DNA of 64,000 nt from positions 806,001-870,000 of the forward strand of contig NZ_BAAAWN010000001.1 in the NCBI RefSeq assembly GCF_039535095.1. Reading direction: 5' to 3'. Position numbers and translations under genes: made by a program. This stretch comes from Arthrobacter ramosus. Its GTDB lineage: Bacteria; Actinomycetota; Actinomycetes; Actinomycetales; Micrococcaceae. The notes below the pieces were generated by a model, which saw only the letters and a program-made list of their open reading frames with translations, was not told the DNA's origin and made no database searches. Below are positions 26,328 to 36,612 of the stretch, piece by piece. The first letter of the stretch is position 1; the number at the start of each line of letters is the position of its first letter.

Positions 26328-26401
26328 TCCCTGATGTTCCTTGAAAGTCACATAGTCTCGCTAGGCTGGCAGAAAGTTATCCGGCAAGTGAAGGAGAACA
26401 C

Positions 26402-28762
26402 ATGGACGTTTGGCCAGGAACCGCATACCCGTTGGGGGCCACTTTCGATGGCACGGGAACCAACTTCGCGCTGTTCAGCGAGAAGGCCGAAAAGGTGGAA
26501 TTGTGTCTCTTTGACGACGACGGGGACGAAATTTCCTACACCCTCAACGAGGTGGACGGTTACGTGTGGCATTGCTACCTGCCGCACGTCCAGCCCGGAC
26601 AGAAGTATGGCTACCGCGTGCACGGCCCCTACGAGCCCGCCTCCGGCAACCGCTTCAATCCCAACAAGCTCCTCCTTGACCCTTACGCGAAGGCCATCCA
26701 CCGGCAGATCGACTGGGACCCGGCGCTCTTCTCGTACAACATGGGAGATCCGGACTCCCGCAATGACAAGGACTCCGCGCCCCACATGATGATGGGCGTG
26801 GTCATCAACCCGTTCTTCGACTGGGCCGGTGACCAGCAGCTGCGCATCCCGTACCACCGGTCCGTGATCTACGAGGCGCACGTCAAGGGCCTGACCCAGC
26901 TCCACCCTGAGGTTCCTGAGGAACAGCGCGGCACGTATGCCGGCGTGGCCCACCCGGCCGTGATTTCCCACTTACAGAAGCTCGGCATCACGGCCATCGA
27001 GCTCATGCCGGTGCACCAGTTCACGAACGACGGCATCCTGCAGGACAAGGGGCTGAACAACTACTGGGGCTACAACACGATCGGGTTCTTTGCCCCGCAC
27101 AACAGCTACAGCTCCAAGGGCGATACCGGCCAGCAGGTCCAGGACTTCAAGGCCATGGTCAGGGCGTTGCACACGGCAGGCATCGAGGTCATTCTCGACG
27201 TCGTGTACAACCACACGGCCGAAGGCAACCACCTTGGCCCGACGCTGTCTTTCAAGGGCATTGACAACGCCGCTTATTACCGTCTGATGGATGGTGACGA
27301 GAAGCACTACATGGACTACACGGGTACCGGCAACTCGCTGAACGTGCGCAGCCCGCACTCGTTGCAGCTGCTGATGGATTCGCTGCGCTACTGGGTCACC
27401 GAAATGCACGTGGACGGTTTCCGCTTCGACCTCGCGTCCACCCTGGCCCGCGAGTTCTATGACGTGGACAAGCTGTCCACCTTCTTCGAACTCATCCAGC
27501 AGGATCCGGTGGTCTCCCAGGTCAAGCTGATCGCCGAGCCGTGGGACGTCGGCCCGGGCGGCTACCAGGTGGGCAACTTCCCGCCGCAGTGGACGGAATG
27601 GAACGGCCAGTACCGGGACACGGTCCGCGATTTCTGGCGCGGCGAGCCCTCCACCCTGGGCGAGTTCGCCTCCCGGTTGACCGGATCGGCGGACCTTTAC
27701 GAGCATTCCGGGCGCCGCCCGGTGGCGTCCATCAACTTCGTCACGGCCCACGACGGCTTCACCCTGGCCGATCTGGTGTCCTACAACGAGAAGCACAATG
27801 AGGCGAACGGCGAGGGCAACAACGACGGCGAATCCCACAACCGTTCCTGGAACTGCGGTGTCGAGGGGCCCACGGAGGATCCGAAGGTGCTGGGTCTTCG
27901 TGCCCGACAGCAGCGGAACTTCATCGCCTCCATGCTCTTGTCCCAGGGTGTCCCGATGCTGCTGCACGGTGACGAGCTCGGGCGGACGCAGCGGGGCAAC
28001 AACAACGGTTATTGCCAGGACTCCGAGCTGACGTGGATCAACTGGGACAGCGTGGACCAGCCGCTGGTCGAGTTCACGGCCGCGGTCAGTGCCTTGCGCG
28101 CCAAGCATCCCACCTTCCGGCGCAGCCGCTTCTTCGACGGACGCCCGGTACTGCGAGGCGAAGGCGAGAGGCTTCCGGACATCGTATGGCTTGACGTCGA
28201 CGGAACCACCATGACGCCGTCGGACTGGGACAGCGGTTTCGGCCGCTCGGTAGGCGTGTTCCTCAACGGTGACGGGATCCGCGGCCGGGACAACCAAGGC
28301 CGGCGCATCACGGACGTCAACTTCCTGCTCTACTTCAACGCCCACGACGACGAAGTCGGTTTCAAGGTGCCCTCGGACGAATACGCACCTGCCTGGGACA
28401 TCATCATCGACACCGCCGGCGGCGGAGCTGACACCGAACCCGTGCAGGCTGAAGCAGTCCTGGGTGTCGGGGCCAAATCACTCGTGGTGTTGAGGGCACA
28501 CAGCGTCCCGGACACCGACCCGGACCATTCCGTAGCAGCGTCCCTCGCCGCGTTGTCGCAGACAACCACAACCGAGACGGCTTCCTTGACTGCGCCCGCC
28601 ACACCGGCACCCTCCACCCGGACGCTCCGGGCTGTACCGGAGGCAGCCCCTGAACTGAAAAAGCACCATTCCCCGGAGACGAAGGCTGCCCCCGAAACCA
28701 AACCCGCCCCTGCGCCGAAGAAGCCCAGAAAGTCACGCGCCCACAAGAACGGGGGATCATGA
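26402..28762 (+). CDS. glgX: Glycogen debranching enzyme GlgX
   Basis: 786 residues, GH13 isoamylase type. An N-terminal CBM48-like region ([20 protein letters not shown]) precedes the TIM barrel; conserved regions are [20 protein letters not shown] (nucleophile Asp), LIAEPWDVG (acid/base Glu) and [12 protein letters not shown]. It removes alpha-1,6 branches and supplies linear maltodextrins for TreY. The last 90 residues are a Pro/Ala/Thr/Lys-rich tail ([20 protein letters not shown]) not part of the enzyme. AAGGAG precedes the ATG. It overlaps treY by 4 nt. Confidence 0.96.
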   Translation: MDVWPGTAYPLGATFDGTGTNFALFSEKAEKVELCLFDDDGDEISYTLNEVDGYVWHCYLPHVQPGQKYGYRVHGPYEPASGNRFNPNKLLLDPYAKAIHRQIDWDPALFSYNMGDPDSRNDKDSAPHMMMGVVINPFFDWAGDQQLRIPYHRSVIYEAHVKGLTQLHPEVPEEQRGTYAGVAHPAVISHLQKLGITAIELMPVHQFTNDGILQDKGLNNYWGYNTIGFFAPHNSYSSKGDTGQQVQDFKAMVRALHTAGIEVILDVVYNHTAEGNHLGPTLSFKGIDNAAYYRLMDGDEKHYMDYTGTGNSLNVRSPHSLQLLMDSLRYWVTEMHVDGFRFDLASTLAREFYDVDKLSTFFELIQQDPVVSQVKLIAEPWDVGPGGYQVGNFPPQWTEWNGQYRDTVRDFWRGEPSTLGEFASRLTGSADLYEHSGRRPVASINFVTAHDGFTLADLVSYNEKHNEANGEGNNDGESHNRSWNCGVEGPTEDPKVLGLRARQQRNFIASMLLSQGVPMLLHGDELGRTQRGNNNGYCQDSELTWINWDSVDQPLVEFTAAVSALRAKHPTFRRSRFFDGRPVLRGEGERLPDIVWLDVDGTTMTPSDWDSGFGRSVGVFLNGDGIRGRDNQGRRITDVNFLLYFNAHDDEVGFKVPSDEYAPAWDIIIDTAGGGADTEPVQAEAVLGVGAKSLVVLRAHSVPDTDPDHSVAASLAALSQTTTTETASLTAPATPAPSTRTLRAVPEAAPELKKHHSPETKAAPETKPAPAPKKPRKSRAHKNGGS

Positions 28763-31092
28763 GGACGCCCGCCTCAACCTACCGGCTCCAAATCAGGCCT
28801 TCGTTCACGCTCCAGGACGCGGCTTCCCTCACGGGTTATCTGCGCGAGCTCGGGGTGGATTGGGTGTACCTGTCGCCTATCCTGACGGCGGAGGAGGGCT
28901 CGGACCACGGTTACGACGTCACCGACCCCTCCACCGTTGATGCTTCGCGGGGAGGCGCCGAAGGGCTCGCCGCGCTCTCCAAGGCAGCACGGGAGGCCGG
29001 CCTCGGGGTCCTGGTGGACATTGTCCCGAATCACATGGGCGTTGCGTCGCCCCCGCAAAATGCCTGGTGGTGGTCCCTCCTCAAAGAGGGCAAGGCCTCC
29101 CGCTATGCGGAAGCGTTCGACGTCGACTGGGACTTCGGCGGCGGAAAGCTCCGGCTCCCGGTCCTCGGCAGTGATGCCGACGTCGACAAGCTGGAAGTGG
29201 TCGACGGCGAATTGCGCTACTTCGACCACCGATTCCCTCTGGTCGAAGGAAGCTACGCCGCGGGCGACAATGCCGGGGACGTCCATGCGCGCCAGCACTA
29301 CGAGCTGGTCGGCTGGCGCCGGGCTGACGACGAACTGAATTACCGCCGGTTCTTCGCGGTCAGCACGCTGGCCGGGATCCGAGTCGAAATCCCTTGGGTT
29401 TTCCAGGAAGCGCACGCGGAGGTCGCCCGATGGTTCCGTGACGGGCTTGTGGACGGGCTGAGGATCGATCACCCGGACGGGCTCGCGGATCCGGCCGGCT
29501 ACCTGGAGCGCCTGAAGGAAACCACGGCCGGCTCCTATCTGCTCGTCGAGAAGATCCTCGAGCCCGGGGAGGAGCTTCCGGAGAACTTCGACTGTGAGGG
29601 GACCACAGGCTACGACGCCCTCGCCGACGTCGACCGCCTTTTCGTGGATCCCGACGCCGAGGTGCAGCTTGACGCCTTGGATGCGAAGCTCCGGGGCACC
29701 GGCTCGCCCGCCGATTACCAAGCCATGATCCACGGCACCAAGCGGCGTGTTACGGACGGCATCCTGCATTCGGAAATCCTGCGGCTCGCGCGGCTCGTCC
29801 CGGAGTCTCCGGAACTGCCGAGTTCAGGGGTAGCCAATCAAGAAGTGGCCGACGCTCTGGCTGAAACCATCGCTTCGTTTCACGTCTACCGGAGCTACCT
29901 CCCGTATGGCAAAGACGCCTTGGTAGCGGCCGTCGAACGGGCGGCCCGGAGCAGGCCGGAACTGGCCTCAGTCCTCAAAGCGCTGCTTCCGCTGCTGCTC
30001 GACGCCGGCGGTGAACTGGGCCGCCGCTTCCAGCAGACCTCCGGCATGGTTATGGCCAAGGGCGTGGAAGACACAGCGTTTTTCCGCTACACGCGCCTTG
30101 GCACGCTGACTGAAGTAGGAGCAGATCCCACGGAATTTGCCTTGTCCACGGCTGGATTCCACGAGCGCATGGTACGTCGCCAGGCACTGCTGCCGCTGTC
30201 CATGACCACTCTGACCACGCACGACACCAAGCGCAGTGAAGACACCCGGGCCAGGATCTCCGTTATCTCCGAGGCAGTCCCCGAATGGGAAGCTTTCGTG
30301 GATCGTATGCAGGAACTGGCTCCGATTCCCGACGGGCCACTCGCTGTCCTCGTATGGCAGGCCATCGCGGGTGCCTGGCCGGCCAGCCGGGAACGACTCC
30401 AGGGTTACGTCGTCAAGGCGGCACGAGAAGCCGGCAACTCCACCAGCTGGACCCAGCCGAACGAGGCCTTCGAAGCGAAACTCGCCTCCGCCGTCGACGC
30501 CGTCTTCGACGTGCCGGAGGTGACGGCCGCCCTGGAAGAGTTCGTTGCCCTTGTGGACCCGTACGGGACGTCCAACTCACTGTCGGCGAAGATTGTCCAG
30601 CTGACCATGCCGGGCGTACCGGACGTCTACCAGGGCACCGAGTTTTGGGACCGTTCACTCACTGATCCCGACAACCGGCGCGCGGTCGACTTCGAACGGC
30701 GGAGGGCCGCTCTCGCAGCCCTCGACGCCGGTGTCCAGACTGAAGCGCGGGACGAGTTGGCCAAGCTGCTGCTGACTTCCCGGGCTTTGCGCTTGCGCCG
30801 GGACCGGCCGGAGCTTTTCGGTGGCTACAGTCCCATCAATGCCGAGGGTCCGGCGGCCGAACATCTGATCGCCTTCGACCGCGGCGCCCTTGCCGCCGGT
30901 GGCGGTGCCATCACTTTGGCCACGAGGCTCCCGCGGAAGCTTGAGCGAAACGGCGGGTGGCAAGATTCCTTCGTTCGTCTTGGGAGGGCGGTCCAGGATG
31001 AGCTCACAGGCAACAGTTACCCTCCAGGCGAGGTTGACGTCGCAAGGCTTTTGCAGAGATACCCTGTGGCCTTGCTCGTACCCATTAGCTAG
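28759..31092 (+). CDS. treY: Maltooligosyl trehalose synthase
   Basis: 777 residues, GH13. TreY turns the reducing-end alpha-1,4 bond of maltodextrin into an alpha,alpha-1,1 bond. It starts [44 protein letters not shown] (nucleophile Asp), [11 protein letters not shown] (Glu) and [15 protein letters not shown] are the family motifs. Its ATG overlaps the glgX stop (ATGA), so expression is coupled. treZ begins 58 nt downstream with its own ribosome-binding site. Confidence 0.97.
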   Translation: MRTPASTYRLQIRPSFTLQDAASLTGYLRELGVDWVYLSPILTAEEGSDHGYDVTDPSTVDASRGGAEGLAALSKAAREAGLGVLVDIVPNHMGVASPPQNAWWWSLLKEGKASRYAEAFDVDWDFGGGKLRLPVLGSDADVDKLEVVDGELRYFDHRFPLVEGSYAAGDNAGDVHARQHYELVGWRRADDELNYRRFFAVSTLAGIRVEIPWVFQEAHAEVARWFRDGLVDGLRIDHPDGLADPAGYLERLKETTAGSYLLVEKILEPGEELPENFDCEGTTGYDALADVDRLFVDPDAEVQLDALDAKLRGTGSPADYQAMIHGTKRRVTDGILHSEILRLARLVPESPELPSSGVANQEVADALAETIASFHVYRSYLPYGKDALVAAVERAARSRPELASVLKALLPLLLDAGGELGRRFQQTSGMVMAKGVEDTAFFRYTRLGTLTEVGADPTEFALSTAGFHERMVRRQALLPLSMTTLTTHDTKRSEDTRARISVISEAVPEWEAFVDRMQELAPIPDGPLAVLVWQAIAGAWPASRERLQGYVVKAAREAGNSTSWTQPNEAFEAKLASAVDAVFDVPEVTAALEEFVALVDPYGTSNSLSAKIVQLTMPGVPDVYQGTEFWDRSLTDPDNRRAVDFERRRAALAALDAGVQTEARDELAKLLLTSRALRLRRDRPELFGGYSPINAEGPAAEHLIAFDRGALAAGGGAITLATRLPRKLERNGGWQDSFVRLGRAVQDELTGNSYPPGEVDVARLLQRYPVALLVPIS

Positions 31093-31150
31093 CCAGAGCA
31101 CCAACAACGGCGGGCAAACGAAGCCCGGACAAGACGATTGAGGGGGAGCG

Positions 31151-32908
31151 ATGGCTGAGAAGACCAGCACGGGGAAACGATTCGATGTGTGGGCCCCGTT
31201 TGCAGAATCCGTCACTCTGCTCGCGGAGGGTCAGCACCATGAAATGCGGTCGCTCGACGGCGGCGCGGCGGGCTGGTGGACGGCGGACGTACCCCGGCGG
31301 CCCGGGACTGACTACGGTTATCTGGTGAACGGGGAGGGGCCCTTTCCCGATCCGAGGTCGCAGCGGCAGCCGGACGGGGTCCATGCTCTTTCCCGCACCT
31401 TCGACGCCTCGTCCTATGCGTGGAACGACGCGGATTGGGCGGGGCGCGGGCTCGGCGGCGCGGTCATCTACGAGCTTCACCTCGGTACCTTCACTCCGGA
31501 AGGCACGCTGGACGCGGCCGTGGAAAAACTGGACTACCTCGTTGAACTGGGAATCGACTTCGTGGAGCTTCTGCCGGTCAATGCCTTCAACGGCCCCCAC
31601 AACTGGGGGTACGACGGCGTGCTGTGGTTCGCCGTCCACGAGGCCTATGGGGGACCCGAGGCGTATCAGCGATTCGTGGATGCAGCGCATGCTGCCGGAC
31701 TGGGTGTGATCCAGGATGTGGTCTACAACCATCTGGGGCCTAGCGGGAACTACCTGTCGAAATTCGGCCCCTACGTGAAGTCTGGCGAAGGCAACACGTG
31801 GGGCGACTCAGTGAATCTGGACGGTCCCGGCTCCGATGACGTCCGTCAGTACATCCTGGACAACGCCGCTATGTGGTTGGGCGACTTCCACGTGGACGGG
31901 CTGCGCCTCGACGCCGTGCACGCCCTCCGCGATGAGCGCGCCGTCCATATCCTGGAAGACCTGGCCAGCCTCGCGGATGGCATCGAAGCCGAAACAGGCG
32001 TCCCCAAGACCTTGATTGCGGAATCGGACCTGAACAATCCGCGCCTGATCTACCGCCGGGACACCAATGGCTACGGCCTGGAAGGGCAGTGGAGCGACGA
32101 CTTCCACCACGCCGTGCACGTGAACCTCACCGGGGAAACAGCAGGCTACTATGCGGATTTCGATTCCTTGGGCGCACTGGCAAAGGTGCTTGAACACGGT
32201 TTCTTCCACGACGGGAGCTACTCAAGCTTTCGCGGCAGGCATCATGGCCGCCCCATCCGCCCGGGGCTGGTTCATCCTGCCGCGTTGGTGGTCTGCAACC
32301 AAAACCACGATCAAATCGGCAACCGCGCCGCCGGCGACCGACTGAGTTCGAGCCTGTCTTACGGCGGGCTGGCCCTTGCCGCCGTACTCACCATGACGTC
32401 GCCGTTCACCCCGATGCTCTTCATGGGCGAAGAATTCGGCGCGTCGACGCCTTGGCAGTTTTTCACATCGCATCCCGAGGAATGGCTCGCTAAGGCCACA
32501 GCGGACGGCCGGCTCAAGGAATTCGAACGGATGGGCTGGGACCCCGCATTGGTGCCCAACCCCCAAGACCCGGAGACGTTTGAACGCTCCAAGCTCAAGT
32601 GGGAGGAAGCGCACGACGGCGATCACGCCCGATTGCTGGACCTTTACCGGGCGTTGGCGAACCTCAGGCGCTCGACGCCGGAGCTCGCGGGCGGCGGATT
32701 CACTGACACGCACGTCGACTTCAGCGAAGAGGACAAATGGCTGGTTCTTAGCCGGGGCGCCGTGAGGGTTGCCTGCAACTTCGGGGACCGGACGCTGACG
32801 AAGGCGATGGATGGCGAAGTCTTGCTCGCCACGGACTCCGCGGCCGCCGTCGGGAACGGAAAGCTGACACTCCCGGGGGAGAGCGCCGCCGTCGTGCGCC
32901 TTAAGTGA
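31151..32908 (+). CDS. treZ: Maltooligosyltrehalose trehalohydrolase
   Basis: 585 residues, GH13. TreZ cuts free trehalose from the TreY product. An N-terminal CBM48-like domain ([17 protein letters not shown]) precedes the barrel with [24 protein letters not shown] (nucleophile Asp), [10 protein letters not shown] (Glu) and [19 protein letters not shown] lies before the ATG. With glgX and treY it forms a glycogen-to-trehalose route, commonly linked to osmotic or desiccation tolerance. The last 17 bp including the stop codon are repeated in tandem just downstream. Confidence 0.97.
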   Translation: MAEKTSTGKRFDVWAPFAESVTLLAEGQHHEMRSLDGGAAGWWTADVPRRPGTDYGYLVNGEGPFPDPRSQRQPDGVHALSRTFDASSYAWNDADWAGRGLGGAVIYELHLGTFTPEGTLDAAVEKLDYLVELGIDFVELLPVNAFNGPHNWGYDGVLWFAVHEAYGGPEAYQRFVDAAHAAGLGVIQDVVYNHLGPSGNYLSKFGPYVKSGEGNTWGDSVNLDGPGSDDVRQYILDNAAMWLGDFHVDGLRLDAVHALRDERAVHILEDLASLADGIEAETGVPKTLIAESDLNNPRLIYRRDTNGYGLEGQWSDDFHHAVHVNLTGETAGYYADFDSLGALAKVLEHGFFHDGSYSSFRGRHHGRPIRPGLVHPAALVVCNQNHDQIGNRAAGDRLSSSLSYGGLALAAVLTMTSPFTPMLFMGEEFGASTPWQFFTSHPEEWLAKATADGRLKEFERMGWDPALVPNPQDPETFERSKLKWEEAHDGDHARLLDLYRALANLRRSTPELAGGGFTDTHVDFSEEDKWLVLSRGAVRVACNFGDRTLTKAMDGEVLLATDSAAAVGNGKLTLPGESAAVVRLK

Positions 32909-32925
32909 TCGTGCGCCTTAAGTGA
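32892..32925. repeat. Perfect 17-bp tandem duplication at the treZ stop
   Basis: TCGTGCGCCTTAAGTGA occurs twice without a gap, at 32892-32908 and 32909-32925. The first copy contains the treZ stop codon, so the duplication leaves the protein unchanged. It is probably a recent slippage event. Confidence 0.95.
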
Positions 32926-32985
32926 CAGCGCCCACATGACGGACATCGCGCTTCGAGGCTCGAAGGCGGTGGCAGGATGGTAGGT

Positions 32986-34023
32986 ATGACTTATTCGGCT
33001 GCGGAAAACCGCTATGAAACCATGCCCTACCGTCGCGTCGGACGCAGCGGCCTCAAACTTCCCGCGATCTCGTTGGGACTATGGCACAATTTCGGCGACG
33101 ACAAGCGTTTCGAAGAGCAGCGCGCCATCCTGCGGCGGGCGTTCGATCTGGGAGTCAACCACTTCGACCTCGCCAACAACTATGGTCCGCCGGACGGATC
33201 GGCTGAAGCGAACTTCGGCCGCCACCTGAAGGACGACTTCACGCCGTACCGCGACGAACTCGTCATTTCGACCAAGGCCGGTTACTACATGTGGCCCGGC
33301 CCCTACGGAGAATGGGGCTCCCGCAAGTACCTGCTCTCCAGCCTTGACCAGTCGCTTCAGCGCATGGGACTGGACTACGTGGACATCTTCTACAGCCACC
33401 GTCCCGATCCCGAAACCCCGCTGGAAGAAACCATGGGCGCCCTGGACCACGCAGTCCGTTCCGGCAAGGCGCTCTATGCCGGAATCTCTTCCTACACCCC
33501 GGAGCAGACCCTCGAGGCCGCCCGGATTCTCAAGGAGATGGGCACGCCGCTGCTCATCCACCAGCCCAGCTATTCCATGCTGAACCGCTGGACCGAGAAC
33601 GGTTCGCCCAACCTCTACGAAACACTTGACCAGGTTGGCGCAGGATCCATCGCCTTCTCCCCGCTGGCACAGGGGATGCTCACCAACCGGTACCTGAACG
33701 GAATCCCCGCGGATTCACGCGCCGCCAAGGAACGGTTCCTGTCCGAATCAGCGCTGACCGAGGAAAAGCTGAGCCGGGTGCGTGGTTTGAACGCCATTGC
33801 CGAAGGACGCGGCCAGACCCTCGCCCAGATGGCCATCGCCTGGATCCTGCGCGAGCAGCCCAAGGGTTCGCCAGTGACCTCCGCGCTTGTCGGGGCGTCG
33901 AGCGTGGCCCAGCTCGAGGACACCGTGTCCGCGATCAACAACCTCGACTTCACGTCAGAGGAACTGACGGCGATCGACGAGTTCGCCGTCGAATCCGACA
34001 TCAACCTGTGGGCGCAGAAGTAG
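32986..34023 (+). CDS. Aldo/keto reductase, YghZ (GpR) type
   Basis: 345 residues, very similar from end to end to E. coli YghZ, an NADPH-dependent L-glyceraldehyde-3-phosphate reductase linked to methylglyoxal detoxification. Family landmarks: SLGLWHNFGDD, FDLANNYGPPDGSAE (catalytic Tyr), STKAGYYMWPGPYGEWGSRK, DIFYSHRPDPETP and SALVGASSVAQL for the nucleotide. ATG 32986 makes the N-terminus the same length as YghZ; ATG 32977 would add three residues. A terminator follows. Confidence 0.9.
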   Translation: MTYSAAENRYETMPYRRVGRSGLKLPAISLGLWHNFGDDKRFEEQRAILRRAFDLGVNHFDLANNYGPPDGSAEANFGRHLKDDFTPYRDELVISTKAGYYMWPGPYGEWGSRKYLLSSLDQSLQRMGLDYVDIFYSHRPDPETPLEETMGALDHAVRSGKALYAGISSYTPEQTLEAARILKEMGTPLLIHQPSYSMLNRWTENGSPNLYETLDQVGAGSIAFSPLAQGMLTNRYLNGIPADSRAAKERFLSESALTEEKLSRVRGLNAIAEGRGQTLAQMAIAWILREQPKGSPVTSALVGASSVAQLEDTVSAINNLDFTSEELTAIDEFAVESDINLWAQK

Positions 34024-34041
34024 ATTCGGAAACTTAATACA

Positions 34042-34079
34042 CGAACGGGGCCGGCTGGGAACAAAGCCGGCTCCGTTCG
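34042..34079 (+). terminator. Hairpin after the aldo/keto reductase
   Basis: A 15-bp stem (CGAACGGGGCCGGCT, 34042-34056, with 34065-34079; one wobble) and an 8-base loop. No T-run follows. A near-consensus -10, TACAAT (34087-34092), lies directly after it and may start the ino1 transcript. Confidence 0.7.
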
Positions 34080-34188
34080 GGTTGGCTACAATGCAAAGAG
34101 CGCCGAATGGCGCTGTGCCTTTAAGACGCCGTCGTACATTCAGGTACGGACGCGCTAGGCACCTGAGGTTAGTTCTCAAAGGAGTTCC

Positions 34189-35274
34189 GTGTCTTCACAT
34201 CCGATTCGTGTCGCCATTGTCGGCGTAGGTAACTGCGCCGCTTCGCTGGTCCAAGGTGTCCACTACTATCGCGATGCCGACCCCCAGGCCACAATTCCGG
34301 GTCTGATGCATGTTGAGTTCGGCAAATACCACGTCAACGACGTCCAGTTCGTCGCTGCCTTCGACGTCGACAGCAAGAAGGTCGGCCTCGACCTCGCTGA
34401 CGCCATCGGCGCCAGCGAGAACAACACCATCAAGATCGCCGATGTCCCCTCCACTGGCGTGACCGTGCAGCGCGGCCACACCCTGGACGGCCTGGGCAAG
34501 TACTACCGCGAGACCATCGTCGAGGCCCCGGAAGAGGCAGTGGACATCGTCGCCGCACTGCGCGAATCCAAGGCCGACGTCATGGTCTGCTACCTGCCTG
34601 TCGGTTCCGAGGACGCCGCGCACTTCTACGCGCAGTGCGCCATCGACGCCGGTGTTGCCTTCGTCAACGCCCTGCCGGTCTTCATTGCGGGTACCAAGGA
34701 ATGGGCCGACAAGTTCACCGCAGCTGGCGTGCCGATCGTCGGCGATGACATCAAGAGCCAGATCGGTGCCACCATCACGCACCGCGTCATGGCCAAGCTC
34801 TTCGAAGACCGCGGCGTCACGCTGGACCGCACGTACCAGCTCAACGTCGGCGGCAACATGGACTTCAAGAACATGCTCGAGCGCGACCGCCTGGAATCGA
34901 AGAAGATCTCCAAGACCCAGGCCGTGACCTCCAACGTCGAGGCCGTCCTGCACGCCGACGACGTCCACATCGGCCCGTCCGATTACGTCGCCTGGCTCGA
35001 TGACCGCAAGTGGGCGTTCGTCCGCCTCGAAGGCCGCAACTTCGGCGATGCCCCGGTATCGCTCGAGTACAAGCTTGAGGTCTGGGACTCCCCGAACTCG
35101 GCCGGCGTGATCATCGACGCCATCCGCGCCGCCAAGATCGGCCTGGACCGTGGCATCGGCGGCCCGCTGCTCTCCGCTTCCAGCTACTTCATGAAGTCCC
35201 CGCCGGAGCAGTTCAACGACGACCTCGCCCGCGACAAGGTCGAGGCCTTCATCCGAGGCGACGTCGAGCGCTAA
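34189..35274 (+). CDS. ino1: Inositol-3-phosphate synthase
   Basis: 361 residues of the actinobacterial short form. Ino1 makes 1L-myo-inositol-1(3)-phosphate from glucose-6-phosphate with NAD as cofactor; the product feeds mycothiol and phosphatidylinositol. N-terminal NAD motif [16 protein letters not shown]; the catalytic region [15 protein letters not shown] and [22 protein letters not shown] are conserved. GTG start with AAAGGAG upstream. The leader (from about 34099) has a small hairpin (AGCGCC/GGCGCT). mshA, which uses the product, lies 3 kb downstream on the other strand. Confidence 0.97.
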   Translation: MSSHPIRVAIVGVGNCAASLVQGVHYYRDADPQATIPGLMHVEFGKYHVNDVQFVAAFDVDSKKVGLDLADAIGASENNTIKIADVPSTGVTVQRGHTLDGLGKYYRETIVEAPEEAVDIVAALRESKADVMVCYLPVGSEDAAHFYAQCAIDAGVAFVNALPVFIAGTKEWADKFTAAGVPIVGDDIKSQIGATITHRVMAKLFEDRGVTLDRTYQLNVGGNMDFKNMLERDRLESKKISKTQAVTSNVEAVLHADDVHIGPSDYVAWLDDRKWAFVRLEGRNFGDAPVSLEYKLEVWDSPNSAGVIIDAIRAAKIGLDRGIGGPLLSASSYFMKSPPEQFNDDLARDKVEAFIRGDVER

Positions 35275-35300
35275 CCCCGCTTCTTCCTCCCGCCCTCCCG

Positions 35301-35419
35301 GACGCTCGCTCACTTATATCGGGTTTTTGACTGACGCTCGCTCACCTATGTGGGGTTCTTGACTGACGCTCGCTCACCTACATACGTGAGCGGGCGTCTG
35401 TCGTTTAACGCTCGCTCAC
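35301..35419. repeat. Array A of the GTGAGCGAGCGT 32-bp repeat
   Basis: Five copies of the 13-mer: inverse orientation (GACGCTCGCTCAC) at 35301-35313, 35333-35345, 35365-35377 and, with one change, 35407-35419; forward orientation at 35386-35398. The first three are exactly 32 bp apart, with spacers such as CTATGTGGGGTTCTTGACT. Copies 3 and 4 face each other and form a 13-bp hairpin with an 8-base loop, possibly a terminator for ino1. The last copy touches the stop codon of the DUF559 gene. Confidence 0.92.
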
Positions 35420-36378
35420 TACACGGCGCTTGCAAAGCCGGATGCGACGGCGGGATCGACCCACGCCGATCGCAGTGCCTTCTTGATCTTCTTGGTCGCC
35501 AGCTCGAAACCATCCGCCAAATCGTCCTTGCGGAACACGAGGACGGTCCATCCCGCTGTTTCGAAGGCTTTGTTCCGGCGTCGATCACTGAGTGTCTGGG
35601 CCTCCGCGAGGTGATGGCCGCCGTCGTACTGAATGGCGACCCGCCTTTGGCGGAACCCCAAGTCGGCCGACGGCGAGAACGGATCGTCACTTCGCAACTT
35701 GAGTTGAAGTTCGGGTTCGGGGATTCCAGCGTCCAGCATAGCCAAGCGAAGCAGGGACTCAGGCGCGGAATCCGCGCCCACGCGCATCAGTTCGAGCGCC
35801 TGCCGGGCCCGCACGACGCCTTGTAAATTTGGATGCCGCTCCACCAGGGCACGCAGTTCTTCAAGGGTCGCGAACGGTGTGTCTCGTCCTTCCAGCGCTT
35901 GGCGGGGTACGCGAATCAGCTCGTCGCCCATACAGACGAGGTCGTTCAAAGGCAGCAGCCGGGCCATGTCCAGCCAAGTGCGGGGGCGCGTGCTGATCCG
36001 TATTCCATCAACCGATTCGACCTCGTTCTCGGCCGCGATCACCCTATGCCCGATCACCCCTTTGCGGCGCGCTCCAGGCACCGATCGCGGCTTGCTGAGG
36101 TGCAGCTCCGTTGAATCGGCAAGCCAAGGCGGAAGGCAGGAACAGCGAAGGCGCGCTGCCGTCACATGGGAGATCCAGGCCCCGGGGGTAGCGGCCGAGA
36201 GCGCACGGGCCGCGGACTCAAGATCGAAGTCCCAGCCGATCGGACGGTAGAGGCTTCGGCTGACGCGTTCGACGTCGGCGCGAAGCAGGCGATCGCGCGG
36301 GACACCTCGGGCTTGGGCCTGGGCGAGCGTGAAAGGTCCTGAAAGCAGTTCAGCGGGAAGGGCAAACTCGTTTCGCAT
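35419..36378 (-). CDS. DUF559 (Vsr-like fold) endonuclease-domain protein
   Basis: 319 residues. The N-terminal half (FTLAQAQARGVPRDRLLRAD) resembles the winged-helix region seen in AbiEi-like proteins and actinobacterial DUF559 proteins. The C-terminal third (about 205-300) is DUF559: PESLLRLAMLDAGIPEPELQ, then SADLGFRQRRVAIQYDGGHH and FETAGWTVLVFRKDDL. D239 and D252 fit the nuclease core, but the usual Glu of VEYDG is Gln250 here, so activity is uncertain. ATG 36378 preferred; TTG 36396 possible; neither has a good ribosome-binding site. Repeat arrays lie on both sides. Function unknown. Confidence 0.75.
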   Translation of the reverse strand: MRNEFALPAELLSGPFTLAQAQARGVPRDRLLRADVERVSRSLYRPIGWDFDLESAARALSAATPGAWISHVTAARLRCSCLPPWLADSTELHLSKPRSVPGARRKGVIGHRVIAAENEVESVDGIRISTRPRTWLDMARLLPLNDLVCMGDELIRVPRQALEGRDTPFATLEELRALVERHPNLQGVVRARQALELMRVGADSAPESLLRLAMLDAGIPEPELQLKLRSDDPFSPSADLGFRQRRVAIQYDGGHHLAEAQTLSDRRRNKAFETAGWTVLVFRKDDLADGFELATKKIKKALRSAWVDPAVASGFASAV

Positions 36379-36471
36379 ACCCGCATTGTTGCGCAAATGG
36401 GCGGGTGCCTGCAGAAGTTATCCACAGGCTCGGGATTCGGCTGTAGATTTTGTCGTCCTCGGGGGCCATGG

Positions 36472-36612
36472 GTGAGCGAGCGTTTCCCGAAAGTGCCCTA
36501 GAGGTGAGCGAGCGTTCCTCGAAAGTGCCCCATTCGTGAGCGAGCGTTCCTCGAAAGTGCCCCATTCGTGAGCGAGCGTCCCTCGAAAGTGCCCCATTCG
36601 TGAGCGAGCGTC
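36472..36612. repeat. Array B of the GTGAGCGAGCGT 32-bp repeat
   Basis: Five forward copies of GTGAGCGAGCGT(T/C) at 36472, 36504, 36536, 36568 and 36600, exactly 32 bp apart. The 19-bp spacers after copies 2, 3 and 4 are identical (CCTCGAAAGTGCCCCATTC); the first differs (TCCCGAAAGTGCCCTAGAG). The last copy overlaps the fhs stop codon (36611-36613). The array fills the space between fhs and the DUF559 gene. Confidence 0.97.
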
